The translations under genes and the position numbers were made by a program. The notes beneath the pieces were generated by a model. That model had not been told where the DNA came from. It saw only the letters and a program-made list of their open reading frames with translations, and made no database searches. 64,000 nt of DNA from 62-47 sp051954235 (GTDB lineage: Bacteria > Pseudomonadota > Alphaproteobacteria > Rhizobiales > Xanthobacteraceae): the NCBI GenBank assembly GCA_051954235.1, contig JBQCHY010000038.1, positions 35,516 to 99,515 of the forward strand, read 5' to 3'. Shown here piece after piece: positions 8,366 through 15,984 of this stretch; the stretch's first letter is position 1; each line of letters begins with the position of its first letter.

Positions 8366-8810
8366 GAACGTTCATCCGTCGTCGCAAGGCACGGGCCTGC
8401 GGAAGCTTTAAGTCGTCGGGTACGCGGGTGAAACTGGAAACCGGGCTTGCGGCGTCAGGCCGCGAATCAGCCACATCGACCATAGTTCAATGTGGCGATT
8501 CCGGTCGCAAAAAGTTCAGCGGCAAAGGCCCCGACCCGTGACTTTCCCTTGCAAGTTGGCACGCCCGGTTCCATAGCAGGGCGAACCTTCGGACATGATT
8601 TTCCACCGGCAGGGCCGGGCGGCACTGGCTTTCGCGTTTTCAGGCGAGGCAAGGATGGAGCAAGGGTGCGACATCCGTGCAACGCTTGGTGGCGATTTGA
8701 AAAATATGACGGATTCCGGGCGAATTTCGCCGGTTCTGTCTTGAATGCGCCGCTATCGTGAGTGATCAGGCGTTAACGATCCGGAGTCGGCTTGGGATTA
8801 TAAAACGACG
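8366..8810. other. 445-bp gap between divergent genes
   Basis: This separates the Pro/Ala-rich protein gene (minus) and the L,D-transpeptidase gene (plus). It must hold both promoters. I see no convincing gene, repeat or RNA in it. A GTTAAC site sits at 8772-8777, near the transpeptidase start. Confidence 0.5.
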
Positions 8811-9935
8811 ATGATGATCAGAACCACTTTGACGATTTTGGCGGCCGGCATGCTTTGCGCCGCCGGAAGTTCACTGGCCTTGGCGCAGTCCGGCGGCGGA
8901 TACTCGCCGAGTCTGGACGGCTATCGCGGCGCGCCGCCGCGCCAGATGGACGAAATGCCGAATTTCGATGATGCTGACGATGTCCCGGCGCCCCGCGCCG
9001 GCAACTCGACGGCACTGTCGTCGCCCGGCCCGATCCTGTCGCCGGACGATCCGCGCTATGGCCGCGGCGCCGGCAGCCCGCAGGTTTATTCGCATCAGGC
9101 CGCCCCGCAAGGCCCGGTGATGTCGCCGGACGATCCGCGTTACGGACGGCCGTACTCGCCGTCTCCCGCCTATTCCGACCGTGGGAACTCCGGCGACGGC
9201 ATGCGTCCGCCGGCCGGCGTCAACGGCGGTCAGGGCACCGTGACCGGTTCGGTGCCGCCGATGCCGATGGGCAGCGACGGACGGCCGACGACGCTCTCCG
9301 CGCTGCCGCCGGACGACCAGCCGGAAGCCGACCAGGGCGGCGAAGCGCAGCTTGCGCCGAACCTGCGCCGTCAGGAAGTGTCCTTCGCCACCAAGGAGCC
9401 GGCGGGCACCATCGTGGTCGATACCGCCAACACTTATCTCTATTACATTCTCGGCAATGGCCGGGCGATCCGCTACGGCGTCCGCGTCGGCCGCGACGGC
9501 TTCACCTGGACCGGCGTGCAGAAGATCTCGCGCAAGGCGGAGTGGCCGGATTGGCATCCGCCGACCGAGATGATCGAGCGCCAGCCATATTTGCCGCGCT
9601 TCATGGCGGGCGGCCCGGGCAATCCGCTCGGCGCGCGTGCGATGTATCTCGGCTCGACCGTCTACCGCATCCACGGCACCAACCAGCCGTCGACCATCGG
9701 CAAGTTCGTGTCGTCGGGCTGTATCGGCATGCTGAACGAGGACGTCGAGAATCTGTTCGACCGCGTCAAGGTCGGCACCCGCGTCGTGGTGCTGCCGGGC
9801 GGCAGCAAGTCGACACCCGCGCCGACCGCGTCCGCGCAGCCGGCTCCGCAGAACTATCAGGATTCGACCGTGGCACAGGCGGGCACGAGCCCGACCGTTG
9901 TGCCGCCGCTCCCCGCGCCGGTGTCGGTGCGCTAG
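8811..9935 (+). CDS. L,D-transpeptidase (YkuD domain), secreted
   Basis: 374 residues. The signal peptide (residues 1-26, ending ALAQ) is followed by a long Pro/Gly-rich linker (about 30-190) with the motif SPDDPRYGR repeated at 77-85 and 105-113. The C-terminal YkuD domain has the catalytic set His288 (IHGTN) and Cys304 (SSGCIGM). The position after GCI is usually Arg in this family and is Gly here. Such enzymes make 3-3 cross-links in peptidoglycan or attach proteins to it in the periplasm. ATG 8814 is an equally possible start; no strong ribosome site decides. A terminator follows at 9961. Confidence 0.9.
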   Translation: MMIRTTLTILAAGMLCAAGSSLALAQSGGGYSPSLDGYRGAPPRQMDEMPNFDDADDVPAPRAGNSTALSSPGPILSPDDPRYGRGAGSPQVYSHQAAPQGPVMSPDDPRYGRPYSPSPAYSDRGNSGDGMRPPAGVNGGQGTVTGSVPPMPMGSDGRPTTLSALPPDDQPEADQGGEAQLAPNLRRQEVSFATKEPAGTIVVDTANTYLYYILGNGRAIRYGVRVGRDGFTWTGVQKISRKAEWPDWHPPTEMIERQPYLPRFMAGGPGNPLGARAMYLGSTVYRIHGTNQPSTIGKFVSSGCIGMLNEDVENLFDRVKVGTRVVVLPGGSKSTPAPTASAQPAPQNYQDSTVAQAGTSPTVVPPLPAPVSVR

Positions 9936-9960
9936 GCGTTACGATTTATCGCGATGTGAA

Positions 9961-9988
9961 AAGCCCGGCCTTCGCGCCGGGCTTTTTT
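9961..9988 (+). terminator. Rho-independent terminator after the L,D-transpeptidase gene
   Basis: A 9-bp perfect stem (AAGCCCGGC/GCCGGGCTT) has a 6-nt loop CTTCGC and a run of six T. Confidence 0.9.
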
Positions 9989-10017
9989 CTGGAGCAGGAT
10001 GATGAATCAACGTCGTC

Positions 10018-10105
10018 GTCATGGCCGGGCTTGTCCCGGCCATCCACGTCTTTGAGCTTGCGCCGTATTTAGAACGTGGATGCCCGGGACAAGCCCGGGC
10101 ATGAC
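10018..10105. repeat. Palindromic intergenic repeat, family B
   Basis: GTCATGGCCGGGCTTGTCCC at the left and CCCGGGCATGAC at the right are near-identical to the copy at 5667-5755. It lies between convergent genes, 24 bp beyond the stop of the dehydrogenase gene. Confidence 0.85.
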
Positions 10106-10129
10106 GGATTAGATCAAACGTATCGGGCC

Positions 10130-11089
10130 TCAGCCGATCACCCGCACTGGCGCGCCGGCTAGCCAGGCTTCGATGTCCTCGACCATTTCGCCGTAGTAAC
10201 AGCGATAGTTTTCCGCGGTGACGTAGCCGAGATGCGGCGTCAGCACGACGTTGTCGAGTTTGCGCAGCGGATGGTCGCGCGGCAGCGGCTCCTCGCTGAA
10301 CACGTCGAGCGCGGCGCCTGCAATGGTGCGCCGCTGCAAGGCATCCAACAGCGCGGCCTCGTCGACGATGGGACCGCGCGCGGTGTTGATGAGGTAGGCG
10401 GTCGGCTTCATGCGGGCGAGATCGTCGCGCGAGATCAGGCCGCGCGTGCGCTTGCTGAGGATGACGTGGATGCTGACGATATCCGCGCTCGCCATCAATT
10501 CGTCCTTGCCGGCATAGGTGACGCCGGCCTCGGCGCAGGCTTCCGGCGTGAGGTTCTGGCTCCAGGCGATCACGTTCATGCCCATCGCCTTGGCGATCGC
10601 GGCGACCTTCCGCCCGAGCTTGCCGAGGCCGACGATGCCGAGCGTTTTGCCCTCGATGTCTTCGCCGAGCGTCGTCTGCCAGCGTTCGCCAGCTTTCATG
10701 CGCTCGCTCTCGAAACCGATATGCCGCGTCAGTTCCAGCATCAGGCCGATGGCGAGGCTGGCCGTCGGGCCACCCATCGCGGCGGTGCCGCACACGGTGA
10801 TGCCGCGCGCCTTTGCGGCCTCATGATCGATCGAGGCGTTACGCATTCCCGAGGTGAGCAGCAGCTTCAGTTTTGGCAGCGCGTCAATGGTATCAGCGCG
10901 GAACGCGGTGCGCTCGCGCATAGCGCAGACGATCTCGAAATTCTGGAGCGCGGCGATGGCCTCGGCGGCATCGGCGAACGGCTCGTCGAACACCGTGACG
11001 TCGACGCGGTCCGCGATGCGCGACCAGTCCGCCAGCTTCAACGCGACGTTCTGATAGTCGTCGAGAATTGCACAGCGTAGCCGTGTCAT
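10130..11089 (-). CDS. D-2-hydroxyacid dehydrogenase family protein
   Basis: 319 residues. The NAD-binding motif GLGKLG is at 154-159. The catalytic set is Arg238 (NTARGPIV), Glu267 (SEEPL) and His286 (TPHLGY), as in phosphoglycerate and glyoxylate/hydroxypyruvate reductases. It catalyses NAD(P)-linked interconversion of D-2-hydroxyacids and 2-ketoacids in the cytoplasm; the specific substrate cannot be assigned. There is no ACT domain, so it is not a full-length SerA. It may be co-transcribed with the small gene at 11195-11404. Confidence 0.92.
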   Translation of the reverse strand: MTRLRCAILDDYQNVALKLADWSRIADRVDVTVFDEPFADAAEAIAALQNFEIVCAMRERTAFRADTIDALPKLKLLLTSGMRNASIDHEAAKARGITVCGTAAMGGPTASLAIGLMLELTRHIGFESERMKAGERWQTTLGEDIEGKTLGIVGLGKLGRKVAAIAKAMGMNVIAWSQNLTPEACAEAGVTYAGKDELMASADIVSIHVILSKRTRGLISRDDLARMKPTAYLINTARGPIVDEAALLDALQRRTIAGAALDVFSEEPLPRDHPLRKLDNVVLTPHLGYVTAENYRCYYGEMVEDIEAWLAGAPVRVIG

Positions 11090-11194
11090 CGCAGAGCCCG
11101 TTTGTCGATGGTGTGGCGTCGGGATCGACGCCGTTTACGCATCATCGTCGCGCGACATCGGCGCGGATGCAACCATGGATCGAACGGCTTGCGC

Positions 11195-11404
11195 TCAGAT
11201 CAGGTGGCGATGGACCAGCGGCTCGTGCTTGGCCTGACAGGCGGGGCCGGGGCCGCGCATGTAGTGTTGTTCCGGGCGGTAGGGATGGAACGCCGCGATG
11301 ATGAACTGGTGGAAGAAATCGACGATTTCGCGCCAGGGGCTCGAGGCGGGCTGCTGGATGACGGGGGCCGGCACCGCCGGCTTCGATGTGATGATGGTCG
11401 CCAT
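11195..11404 (-). CDS. Small hypothetical protein
   Basis: 69 residues from ATG 11404. A longer in-frame start at 11539 gives a low-quality N-terminus, so the internal Met is preferred. It contains an amphipathic/hydrophobic stretch (WREIVDFFHQFIIAAFHPY, residues about 24-42) and a His/Pro-rich tail. No family is recognised. The only ribosome-site candidate is weak. It is same-strand, 105 bp upstream of the 2-hydroxyacid dehydrogenase gene, so the two could share a transcript. Coding is likely but not certain. Confidence 0.5.
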   Translation of the reverse strand: MATIITSKPAVPAPVIQQPASSPWREIVDFFHQFIIAAFHPYRPEQHYMRGPGPACQAKHEPLVHRHLI

Positions 11405-11675
11405 GGGACGTACTCTGGGACTTACTCTGTCGCCTTTCATCGGGGCCGTTCGGTGCGCTGGATCACCAAGCGCCGGCGGCGATGAACTCAAGGCGGCACT
11501 TTCGCGGGAAATGATTAAAATCCGGTTCGAATCGGCCACGCGCCGTTCAGGCTTCGTTTAGGGTTTGCAAAGACTTAACGCCGCAGTTGCCCTTTCCCCG
11601 CGCGATGGCTACATCAGCGGCTAACCGAAATCCCCAACTTCGCAATTCTCCCGCTTCAAGGGTTCAAGGAACACG

Positions 11676-13325
11676 ATGGCGCGCCAGTTCGTCTATTTCA
11701 TGCAGGGTCTGACCAAGGCCTATCCGACCCGCAAGGTGCTCGATAACGTTCATCTGTCGTTCTATCCCGATGCCAAGATCGGCGTGCTCGGCGTCAACGG
11801 CGCCGGTAAATCGACGCTGCTCAAGATCATGGCCGGCATCGACAAGGATTACACCGGCGAGGCATGGGTCGCGGAAGGTGCGCGCGTCGGCTACCTCGAA
11901 CAGGAGCCGCAGCTCGACGCCGGCAAGACCGTGCGCGAGAACGTGATGGAGGGCGTCGCCAAGCAGAAGGCGATCCTCGACCGCTACAACGAACTCGCGA
12001 TGAACTACTCCGAGGAAACCGCGGACGAGATGACCAAGCTGCAAGACGAGATCGAGGCGCAGGGCCTCTGGGATCTCGACAGCAAGGTCGATCAGGCGAT
12101 GGACGCGCTGCGCTGTCCGCCGGACGATGCCGATGTCACAAAACTCTCGGGCGGCGAGCGCCGCCGCGTCGCGCTGTGCCGCCTGCTGCTCGACCAACCG
12201 GACCTGCTGCTGCTTGACGAGCCGACCAACCATCTCGACGCCGAGTCAGTGTCGTGGCTGGAAGGCCACCTGCGCAATTATCCCGGCGCGATCCTGATCG
12301 TCACCCACGATCGTTACTTCCTCGACAATGTCACCGGCTGGATTCTCGAACTCGATCGCGGCCGCGGCATTCCCTACGAGGGCAATTACTCGTCGTGGCT
12401 TGTTCAAAAGCAAAAGCGCCTCGAGCAGGAAGGCCGCGAGGACGCCGCGCACCAGAAGACCTTGGCGCGCGAGCAGGAATGGATCGCCTCGTCCCCCAAG
12501 GCGCGGCAGGCAAAATCCAAGGCGCGCTACCAGCGCTATGACGAGTTGCTCGCCAAGGCCAGCGAGAAGCAGACGCAGACCGCGCAGATCATCATTCCGG
12601 TGGCTGAGCGTCTCGGCGCCAATGTCGTCGATTTCGACGGGCTGTCGAAATCGTTCGGCGAGCGTCTGTTGATCGACGACTTGACGTTCAAGCTGCCTCC
12701 CGGCGGCATCGTCGGCGTGATCGGCGCCAACGGCGCCGGCAAAACCACGCTGTTCCGCATGATCACCGGGCAGGAGAAGCCTGACGCCGGCAACATCACC
12801 GTCGGCGAGACGGTGCATCTCGGTTACGTCGATCAGTCGCGCGACGCGCTCGACGGCTCGAAGACGGTGTGGGAGGAAATCTCCGGCGGCACCGACCAGA
12901 TCCTGCTCGGCAAGAAGGAAGTGAATTCGCGCGGCTATTGCTCGGCGTTCAACTTCAAGGGCGCGGATCAGCAGAAGAAGGTCGGCGCGCTGTCGGGCGG
13001 TGAGCGCAACCGCGTGCATCTCGCCAAGATGCTGCGCTCCGGCGCCAACGTGCTGCTGCTGGATGAGCCGACCAACGATCTCGACGTCGATACGCTGCGC
13101 GCGCTGGAAGAGGCGCTGGAGGATTTCGCCGGCTGCGCCGTGGTCATCAGCCATGATCGCTGGTTCCTCGACCGCATCGCCACGCACATCCTCGCCTTCG
13201 AGGGCGACAGTCACGTCGAATGGTTCGAGGGCAATTTCCAGGACTACGAAAAGGACAAGATGCGCCGCCTCGGCCAGGACAGCATCATCCCGCACCGGGT
13301 GAAGTACAAGAAGCTGACGCGGTAA
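11676..13325 (+). CDS. ettA: Energy-dependent translational throttle protein EttA (ABC-F ATPase)
   Basis: 549 residues with two ABC domains and no membrane segments. Domain 1: Walker A GVNGAGKST (39-47), signature LSGGE (157-161), Walker B LLLLDEPTNHLD (177-188). Domain 2: Walker A GANGAGKTT (350-358), signature LSGGE (439-443), Walker B LLLDEPTNDLD (459-470). A charged linker lies between (about 240-300). EttA binds the ribosomal E site and gates entry into elongation according to ATP/ADP level. AAGGA lies about 6 nt before ATG. The last 84 bp are repeated about 1 kb downstream behind an Mrr gene, so the 3' end appears to have been an insertion target. Confidence 0.95.
   Translation: MARQFVYFMQGLTKAYPTRKVLDNVHLSFYPDAKIGVLGVNGAGKSTLLKIMAGIDKDYTGEAWVAEGARVGYLEQEPQLDAGKTVRENVMEGVAKQKAILDRYNELAMNYSEETADEMTKLQDEIEAQGLWDLDSKVDQAMDALRCPPDDADVTKLSGGERRRVALCRLLLDQPDLLLLDEPTNHLDAESVSWLEGHLRNYPGAILIVTHDRYFLDNVTGWILELDRGRGIPYEGNYSSWLVQKQKRLEQEGREDAAHQKTLAREQEWIASSPKARQAKSKARYQRYDELLAKASEKQTQTAQIIIPVAERLGANVVDFDGLSKSFGERLLIDDLTFKLPPGGIVGVIGANGAGKTTLFRMITGQEKPDAGNITVGETVHLGYVDQSRDALDGSKTVWEEISGGTDQILLGKKEVNSRGYCSAFNFKGADQQKKVGALSGGERNRVHLAKMLRSGANVLLLDEPTNDLDVDTLRALEEALEDFAGCAVVISHDRWFLDRIATHILAFEGDSHVEWFEGNFQDYEKDKMRRLGQDSIIPHRVKYKKLTR
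13240..13323 (+). repeat. 84-bp direct repeat, copy 1 (3' end of ettA)
   Basis: This starts at AGGACTACGA and runs to the first base of the ettA stop codon. It matches 14288-14371 at 83 of 84 positions; the one difference (13250 A versus 14298 G) is a synonymous GAA/GAG change. Just beyond, copy 1 gives TAA and copy 2 gives TGA. Confidence 0.95.
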
Positions 13326-13357
13326 TGTAGCTGTTCTAGATTTTGGAGTGGTTCACT

Positions 13358-14260
13358 GTGGCCAACATCACACGTAAGCGCACTGGAGAATTATTGCGCA
13401 AGCTATTCGAAATTCTAGAGCCGCACCCTGAAGGATTGCAGGCGGGTCTAGCGCTAAGTCAGCTTGCCGATAGTGTAGAGCTAACTGAATACGAAAGCGG
13501 ACGTTATGAAAGCTCGGGCGGCCGTCGTTTCGAAAAAATAGTAAGATTCGCCACGGTTGATTGCGTAAAGGCAGGATGGCTCGTCAAACAAAAGGGTACC
13601 TGGAGTCTTACCGCAGAAGGAATTCAGGCCTATAATTCGATAGGGGATCCCGAGAAATTTTATCGTCAAGCCGTGAAGCTGTACAATGAATGGAAGGCGC
13701 TGCAAAAAGGGAAGATAAGCGATCTCGCGGAAGATGCGTCGGAAACAGAAGTCGCTATCGAAACGTCCGCGGGCATTACTCTTGAAGAAGCTGAAGAACA
13801 GGCGCTGGACGAGATTAAGAATTATATAGCCGTGATGCCGCCTTACGAATTTCAAGAGCTGGTGGCAGATCTTTTGAAGGCAATGTCATACCACGTTTCA
13901 TGGACCGCGCCGCCAGGAAAGGATGGTGGTGTTGACATTATTGCTTATACCGACCCATTGGGCACACAACCTCCTAGAATAAAAGTTCAGGTCAAGCGTC
14001 AAAAAAGTTCGGTGGATTTGCCGGGTCTCAAATCATTTCTTGCGAATGTTAACGAAGGCGACGTCGGCATCTATGTTTGCACGGGTGGCTTCACTAAAGA
14101 TGCCGCCGAACATGCGCGAAATCAGGAACGACGGAAACTTACTCTCATAGACGTTGAGCAACTGGTGGAATTGTGGATCGATGCCCACGCAAAGCTCGGC
14201 GATACCGCTCGTAAGCGGTTACCCCTCACGCCGGTTTACTTTCTATCATCCGATGATTGA
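13358..14260 (+). CDS. Mrr-type restriction endonuclease
   Basis: 300 residues from GTG 13358, chosen because GGAG lies 9 nt upstream; TTG 13343 is possible. The N-terminal part (about 1-110) fits the Mrr winged-helix DNA-recognition domain. An acidic linker follows (about 120-155). The C-terminal PD-(D/E)xK nuclease domain shows EFQELVADLL (from residue 164), GGVD with Asp193, and the catalytic QVK at 211-213. Mrr proteins cut methylated DNA (type IV restriction) and can also respond to high pressure or foreign methylases. No methylase gene is adjacent, which fits type IV. Codon and base use are AT-richer than the neighbours, indicating transfer. Confidence 0.88.
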   Translation: MANITRKRTGELLRKLFEILEPHPEGLQAGLALSQLADSVELTEYESGRYESSGGRRFEKIVRFATVDCVKAGWLVKQKGTWSLTAEGIQAYNSIGDPEKFYRQAVKLYNEWKALQKGKISDLAEDASETEVAIETSAGITLEEAEEQALDEIKNYIAVMPPYEFQELVADLLKAMSYHVSWTAPPGKDGGVDIIAYTDPLGTQPPRIKVQVKRQKSSVDLPGLKSFLANVNEGDVGIYVCTGGFTKDAAEHARNQERRKLTLIDVEQLVELWIDAHAKLGDTARKRLPLTPVYFLSSDD

Positions 14261-14287
14261 GGTGCCGCAGGTGACGAGGCAACCTTT

Positions 14288-14371
14288 AGGACTACGAGAA
14301 GGACAAGATGCGCCGCCTCGGCCAGGACAGCATCATCCCGCACCGGGTGAAGTACAAGAAGCTGACGCGGT
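14288..14371 (+). repeat. 84-bp direct repeat, copy 2 (ettA 3'-end remnant)
   Basis: See copy 1. Similarity weakly continues 5' of the repeat: GGCAACCTTTAGG here against GGCAATTTCCAGG in ettA. Here that stretch would read a stop codon (TAG). This suggests copy 2 is the broken-off end of the original ettA. Confidence 0.9.
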
Positions 14372-14496
14372 GAGGTCGGCTGCCGAAGTGTAACGGTGGT
14401 CCAATAATGCCGCATCGGGCCGATCATCACGGGGCGGGCAAGCTGGTCATCGCAGCGCGGGTGACGTAAAACGTCGTTCCGCAGGAGGGGGTCGCG

Positions 14497-15267
14497 ATGT
14501 CCGACTGGAGCGCCGAGCAATATTTGAAGTTCGAGGATGAGCGCACGCGCCCGGCGCGCGATCTGCTGGCGCAGGTGCCGCTGCAACAGGCGCGCAGCGT
14601 GGTCGATATCGGCTGCGGGCCGGGCAACTCGACCGAGCTTCTGGTCAAGCGCTGGCCGGATGCTGCCGTGACCGGCATCGATACCTCCGCCGACATGCTG
14701 AGGCAGGCGCGCGAGCGATTGCCCAACCAGACCTTCATTGAGGCCAATGTCGCGCACTGGGTGCCGCCGGCCGAGACGGACGTGCTGTTCGCCAACGCCG
14801 TGTTCCAGTGGGTGCCGGATCATCTCAAGCATCTCAAGCGGCTGGTCGGCAAGCTGTCGCCGGGCGGGGCGCTGGCGGTGCAGATGCCGGACAATCTCGA
14901 CGAGCCGTCGCACATCCTGATGCGCGACGTGGCGCATGAGGAGCCGTTTCGCGAACCGCTGGCCAATGCCGCGCGGATGCGCGACGCCTTGCCGCGACCG
15001 CGTGATTACTACGATGCCCTGAAGCCGCTCTGTAGTCGGCTCGATATCTGGCACACGATCTACAATCACGTCCTCGACGACGCCACCGCGATCGTCGAAT
15101 GGGTCAAGGGCACCGGTCTGCGGCCGTTCCTCGATCCGCTGCAAGCGCCCGAGCGCAAGCTCTATCTCGCCGAATACACCGCGCGGGTGGCGGCGGCTTA
15201 TCTGCCGCAGGCAGACGGCAAGGTGCTGCTGCGGTTCCCGCGAATCTTCATCGTCGCGGTGCGCTGA
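14497..15267 (+). CDS. tam: Trans-aconitate 2-methyltransferase
   Basis: 256 residues beginning MSDWSAEQYLKFEDERTRPA, as in E. coli Tam. SAM-binding motif I is VVDIGCGPGNS (about 40-50). Typical Tam segments follow: FQWVPDH, LAVQMPDNLDEPSHILMRDVA, and near the C-terminus WVKGTGLRPFL and LLRFPRIFIVA. The enzyme methylates trans-aconitate, the spontaneous isomer of cis-aconitate that inhibits aconitase, using SAM in the cytoplasm. A strong AGGAGGGGG box precedes ATG. It lies directly downstream of the ettA/Mrr element. Confidence 0.93.
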   Translation: MSDWSAEQYLKFEDERTRPARDLLAQVPLQQARSVVDIGCGPGNSTELLVKRWPDAAVTGIDTSADMLRQARERLPNQTFIEANVAHWVPPAETDVLFANAVFQWVPDHLKHLKRLVGKLSPGGALAVQMPDNLDEPSHILMRDVAHEEPFREPLANAARMRDALPRPRDYYDALKPLCSRLDIWHTIYNHVLDDATAIVEWVKGTGLRPFLDPLQAPERKLYLAEYTARVAAAYLPQADGKVLLRFPRIFIVAVR

Positions 15268-15393
15268 TATTTCGCAGCGAACAACTGTGTGCATCGCGCC
15301 CGCGTAACACGAATCAGGCAAAATCCGTTGTCGCTATAGCCGCGACCATATCCATTGCTCCCATTATTCGTCTTAATCAGAGATCATTCCCGC

Positions 15394-15984
15394 ATGTCGA
15401 TGACGCCCGAAACGCCGTTGCCGCCGCCCGGACCCGCCCGCCTGCGGCCGATCCCGTTGCTGATCTTCAGCTCGCGCTGGCTGCAACTGCCGCTTTATGT
15501 CGGATTGATCGTCGGGCAGGCGGTCTATGCGGTGCTGTTCCTCAAGGAGTTGTGGCACCTCGTGACCCACGCCACCAGTTTTTCCGAACAGCAGATCATG
15601 CTGGTGATTCTCAGCCTGATCGACGTGGTGATGATCTCCAACCTGCTGGTGATGGTGATCGTCGGCGGCTATGAGACGTTCGTATCGCGGCTCAATCTCG
15701 AGGGCCATCCCGATGAGCCGGAATGGCTCAGTCACGTCAACGCCAGCGTGCTGAAGATCAAACTGGCGATGGCCATCATCGGCATTTCCTCGATTCATCT
15801 GCTGCGCACCTTCATCGAGGCCGGCGGCCTCGGCAGCGGCAAGACCAATTACACCGAGACCGGCGTGATGTGGCAGACCATCATCCACATCGTCTTCATC
15901 ATCTCGGCGGTGGGCATCGCTTACGTCGATCGGCTGTTGGGCGAGACCGAGCGTGTCGCTCACGCCGCCGAGGCGCAGCACTGA
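15394..15984 (+). CDS. YqhA-family (UPF0114) inner-membrane protein
   Basis: 196 residues with four predicted membrane segments. The family features LVMVIVGGYETFVSRL and the following SSIHLLRTFIEA are clear. ATG 15394 fits the cytoplasmic Pro-rich N-terminus better than the in-frame start at 15355. Function of the family is unknown. The stop codon overlaps the start of the downstream lytic transglycosylase gene (TGATG), so the two are translationally coupled; a cell-envelope role is an inference from that. Confidence 0.85.
   Translation: MSMTPETPLPPPGPARLRPIPLLIFSSRWLQLPLYVGLIVGQAVYAVLFLKELWHLVTHATSFSEQQIMLVILSLIDVVMISNLLVMVIVGGYETFVSRLNLEGHPDEPEWLSHVNASVLKIKLAMAIIGISSIHLLRTFIEAGGLGSGKTNYTETGVMWQTIIHIVFIISAVGIAYVDRLLGETERVAHAAEAQH

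Larger units (their letters stand above)
13240..14371 (+). mobile_element. Putative single-gene integrated element at the 3' end of ettA
   Basis: The 84-bp direct repeats at 13240-13323 and 14288-14371 bracket 964 bp that contain one Mrr-type endonuclease gene and visibly lower GC than both flanks. Recombination between the repeats would remove 1,048 bp and leave an intact ettA ending in TGA. This resembles integrative elements that target a gene's 3' end and restore it, but no integrase or transposase is present. Boundaries are read from the repeat; mobility is inferred. Confidence 0.7.

Noticed and set aside
8492..8761. 89-residue open frame in the gap before the L,D-transpeptidase gene
   Set aside because: No ribosome site, no recognisable domain, and atypical composition; most likely non-coding.
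11524..11533. GGTTCGAATC, like a tRNA T-arm loop
   Set aside because: No acceptor, D or anticodon stems can be built around it.
14236..15321. Minus-strand open frame over tam
   Set aside because: It is antisense to a clear trans-aconitate methyltransferase and includes the ettA repeat copy 2.
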